DNA from: Diplonema papillatum | Taxonomy: Eukaryota; Euglenozoa; Diplonemea; Diplonemida; Diplonemidae | DNA: 64,000 nt | Direction: 5' to 3' | Assembly (NCBI GenBank): GCA_030068145.1 | Contig: JAPJBO010000010.1 | Span: 186,001 to 250,000 of the forward strand | Notes under the pieces: generated by a model | What the model was told of the DNA's origin: nothing | Database searches by the model: none | What the model saw: the letters and a program-made list of their open reading frames with translations, nothing else | Shown: piece after piece, positions 62,746 through 64,000 of the stretch | How the letters are laid out: the number at the start of each line of letters is the position of its first letter | Numbering within the stretch: position 1 is the first letter of the stretch | Translations under genes and position numbers: made by a program

Positions 62746-64000
62746 CGATATGAGAAAAGGCTGCAGCAAGAAGACTTTCTTGTTTCTCGCGTACAGGGTG
62801 TCGCCGGGTGAAGGTCTTGAGTCTTCTTCTTGGACTGTTTCCTGCACTGTCAGCCTTTCCTCGGCTTCGTTCCAACTTTCATGCGCAACCGTTGTTCCGG
62901 AAATGTTCGATTCACAAAAAGCTGAAACAGCTTACAAAGAGGCACTCGCAGCGTCACGCAAAAACACAAAAAAGGAACAAAAAAAATGTGAGAAGCGTGG
63001 TTGCCAGCTAAAAGAATGTCGAGTATTGTTCTGGTGTGTGTCCGGAGACCCGTCGATTCGCGTCTCGGCTGGGACTCTCAGTCGGGGGTACAGGTGGGTG
63101 GCGCAAGTTGGATATCGATCCTCCTGGCTTGCGGGAGCGCGCAAAGCCGAGCTTTGGTCGGGCGAGCCCTTCTGGAGAACGGCCCACTCACACACGCGGA
63201 ACACACGCCTTTTCGTCGTTTTTCAGTGTTGTGCACTGAGCGACGGCCTCTGGGCAGTGTGGACGGGCCTCCGCGCACTCACACGACATCCGCACACCCC
63301 CTTCGTAGGAACAACAGAAGCCTGAACTTTCAGCGTTTCCAACTGCGACATTCCGGCGCTGCGTGTAGTGGGTCTGGTCGGCGTGAAGCTCTGCACGAAG
63401 CCGCAGAGAAACTGACGCGGCAATCGGTTTTCGCGCTTTCACGATCACCAGCCGAGAGGTACTTCTGATAACCCCGCGCATTGCAGCAAGCGGATTCCCA
63501 ATCTTTCTGGTGGACGGCGGAAGGTAACGAAAAGTGGCTGAGTCGCAGCTCTGGATAGTCGGAGAGAAAAAGGAAACACCTGTTCTCGCGTTTCTTCGCT
63601 TTTTCTCACGAAAAGAGGGGTATATGTCTGACGACGTACCCATGAATCGCGCACCAGACACACGGGAGGAACAGCTCGCTGACAACGTCTCTGCGGCACG
63701 TCGCAGTACCATTTGGATGTGGCGCAGCAGCTCTGCCTGCGCTGGCTGCGCACAAGCAAGGACCATTCGGGGCCTTCAATGGGGCCACAAGTCCGGAAAA
63801 CGAGAGGGCTCGTATAGTGTACATGATCATTTTGGACGTCTCGACACCCGAAAATGCTTCCCAAGTCCCAATTGAGGGCATTGCGCACACTCGTTCAAAT
63901 GAGAGGAACAAGAAAATCACCCGGGCACACGCACGATATCGCTTCGTTTCAAATACATGCAGCACGGGGTCTGCGAAGGAATTTTTGGAGAAGGAGGGGG
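62746..64000. other. no gene recognised; R2 copy at 62878
   Basis: R2 at 62878-62925 (TTTCATGCGCAACCGTTGTT, CGGAAATGTTC). The rest, to the window edge, has overlapping short ORFs on both strands without motifs. Confidence 0.5.

Overview
This window is nuclear DNA of a eukaryote, most likely a protist. The signs are GT-AG introns, a eukaryotic-type large-subunit rRNA fragment, a tyrosine-recombinase (YR) retrotransposon, LINE remnants and low gene density (about nine convincing protein genes in 64 kb). Host coding regions are GC-rich, and almost all lie on the minus strand. The LINE C-terminal zinc-knuckle style and a possible plant-like TTTTAGGG motif in a dispersed repeat would fit an alveolate such as a chromerid or dinoflagellate relative. 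That placement is inference only; no single gene here fixes the taxon.

Layout. 0.5-5.1 kb: a complete YR retrotransposon with split direct repeats, sitting inside an ACT microsatellite. 6.3-9.6 kb: a 2-oxoglutarate/Fe(II) oxygenase gene followed upstream by degenerate tandem copies of its own 5' end. 9.7-10.8 kb: a 1.1 kb terminal-inverted-repeat (TIR) element. 12.7-20.2 kb: four minus-strand genes (F-box-like protein, NOXRED1/ProC-like reductase, 74-aa membrane protein with a KKXX tail, unrecognised 383-aa protein). 20.4-26.3 kb: a 5.9 kb element with a 10-bp target duplication and inverted minisatellite arms, carrying LINE debris and GC-rich tandem repeats. 27.6-30.0 kb: a three-exon poly-Q coiled-coil gene. 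32.7-33.5 kb: a Plus3-domain gene. 39.8-42.5 kb: a broken duplicate of the 43.5-46.7 kb gene, interrupted by two abutting TA-flanked TIR elements. 43.5-46.7 kb: a large disordered Ser/Arg/Pro-rich protein with six SHISLDSKTT repeats. 49.5-50.3 kb: tRNA-derived repeats. 51.5-59.7 kb: two sequence-identical intronless genes for a divergent aldehyde-dehydrogenase-superfamily protein, separated by a patchwork holding an FkbM methyltransferase exon, a USP-like fragment and an LSU rRNA fragment. 60-64 kb: dispersed repeat families and a perfect 31-bp hairpin, with no gene recognised.

How it fits together. The host genes are not an operon or an obvious pathway. The NOXRED1-like and ALDH-like proteins could both touch proline/pyrroline-type metabolism, but that is speculation. 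The dominant theme is mobile and duplicating DNA: at least five structurally complete elements, several dispersed repeat families, and partial or exact gene duplications. One dispersed repeat (R1 here) lies 45-110 bp upstream of three start codons, always antisense to the gene.
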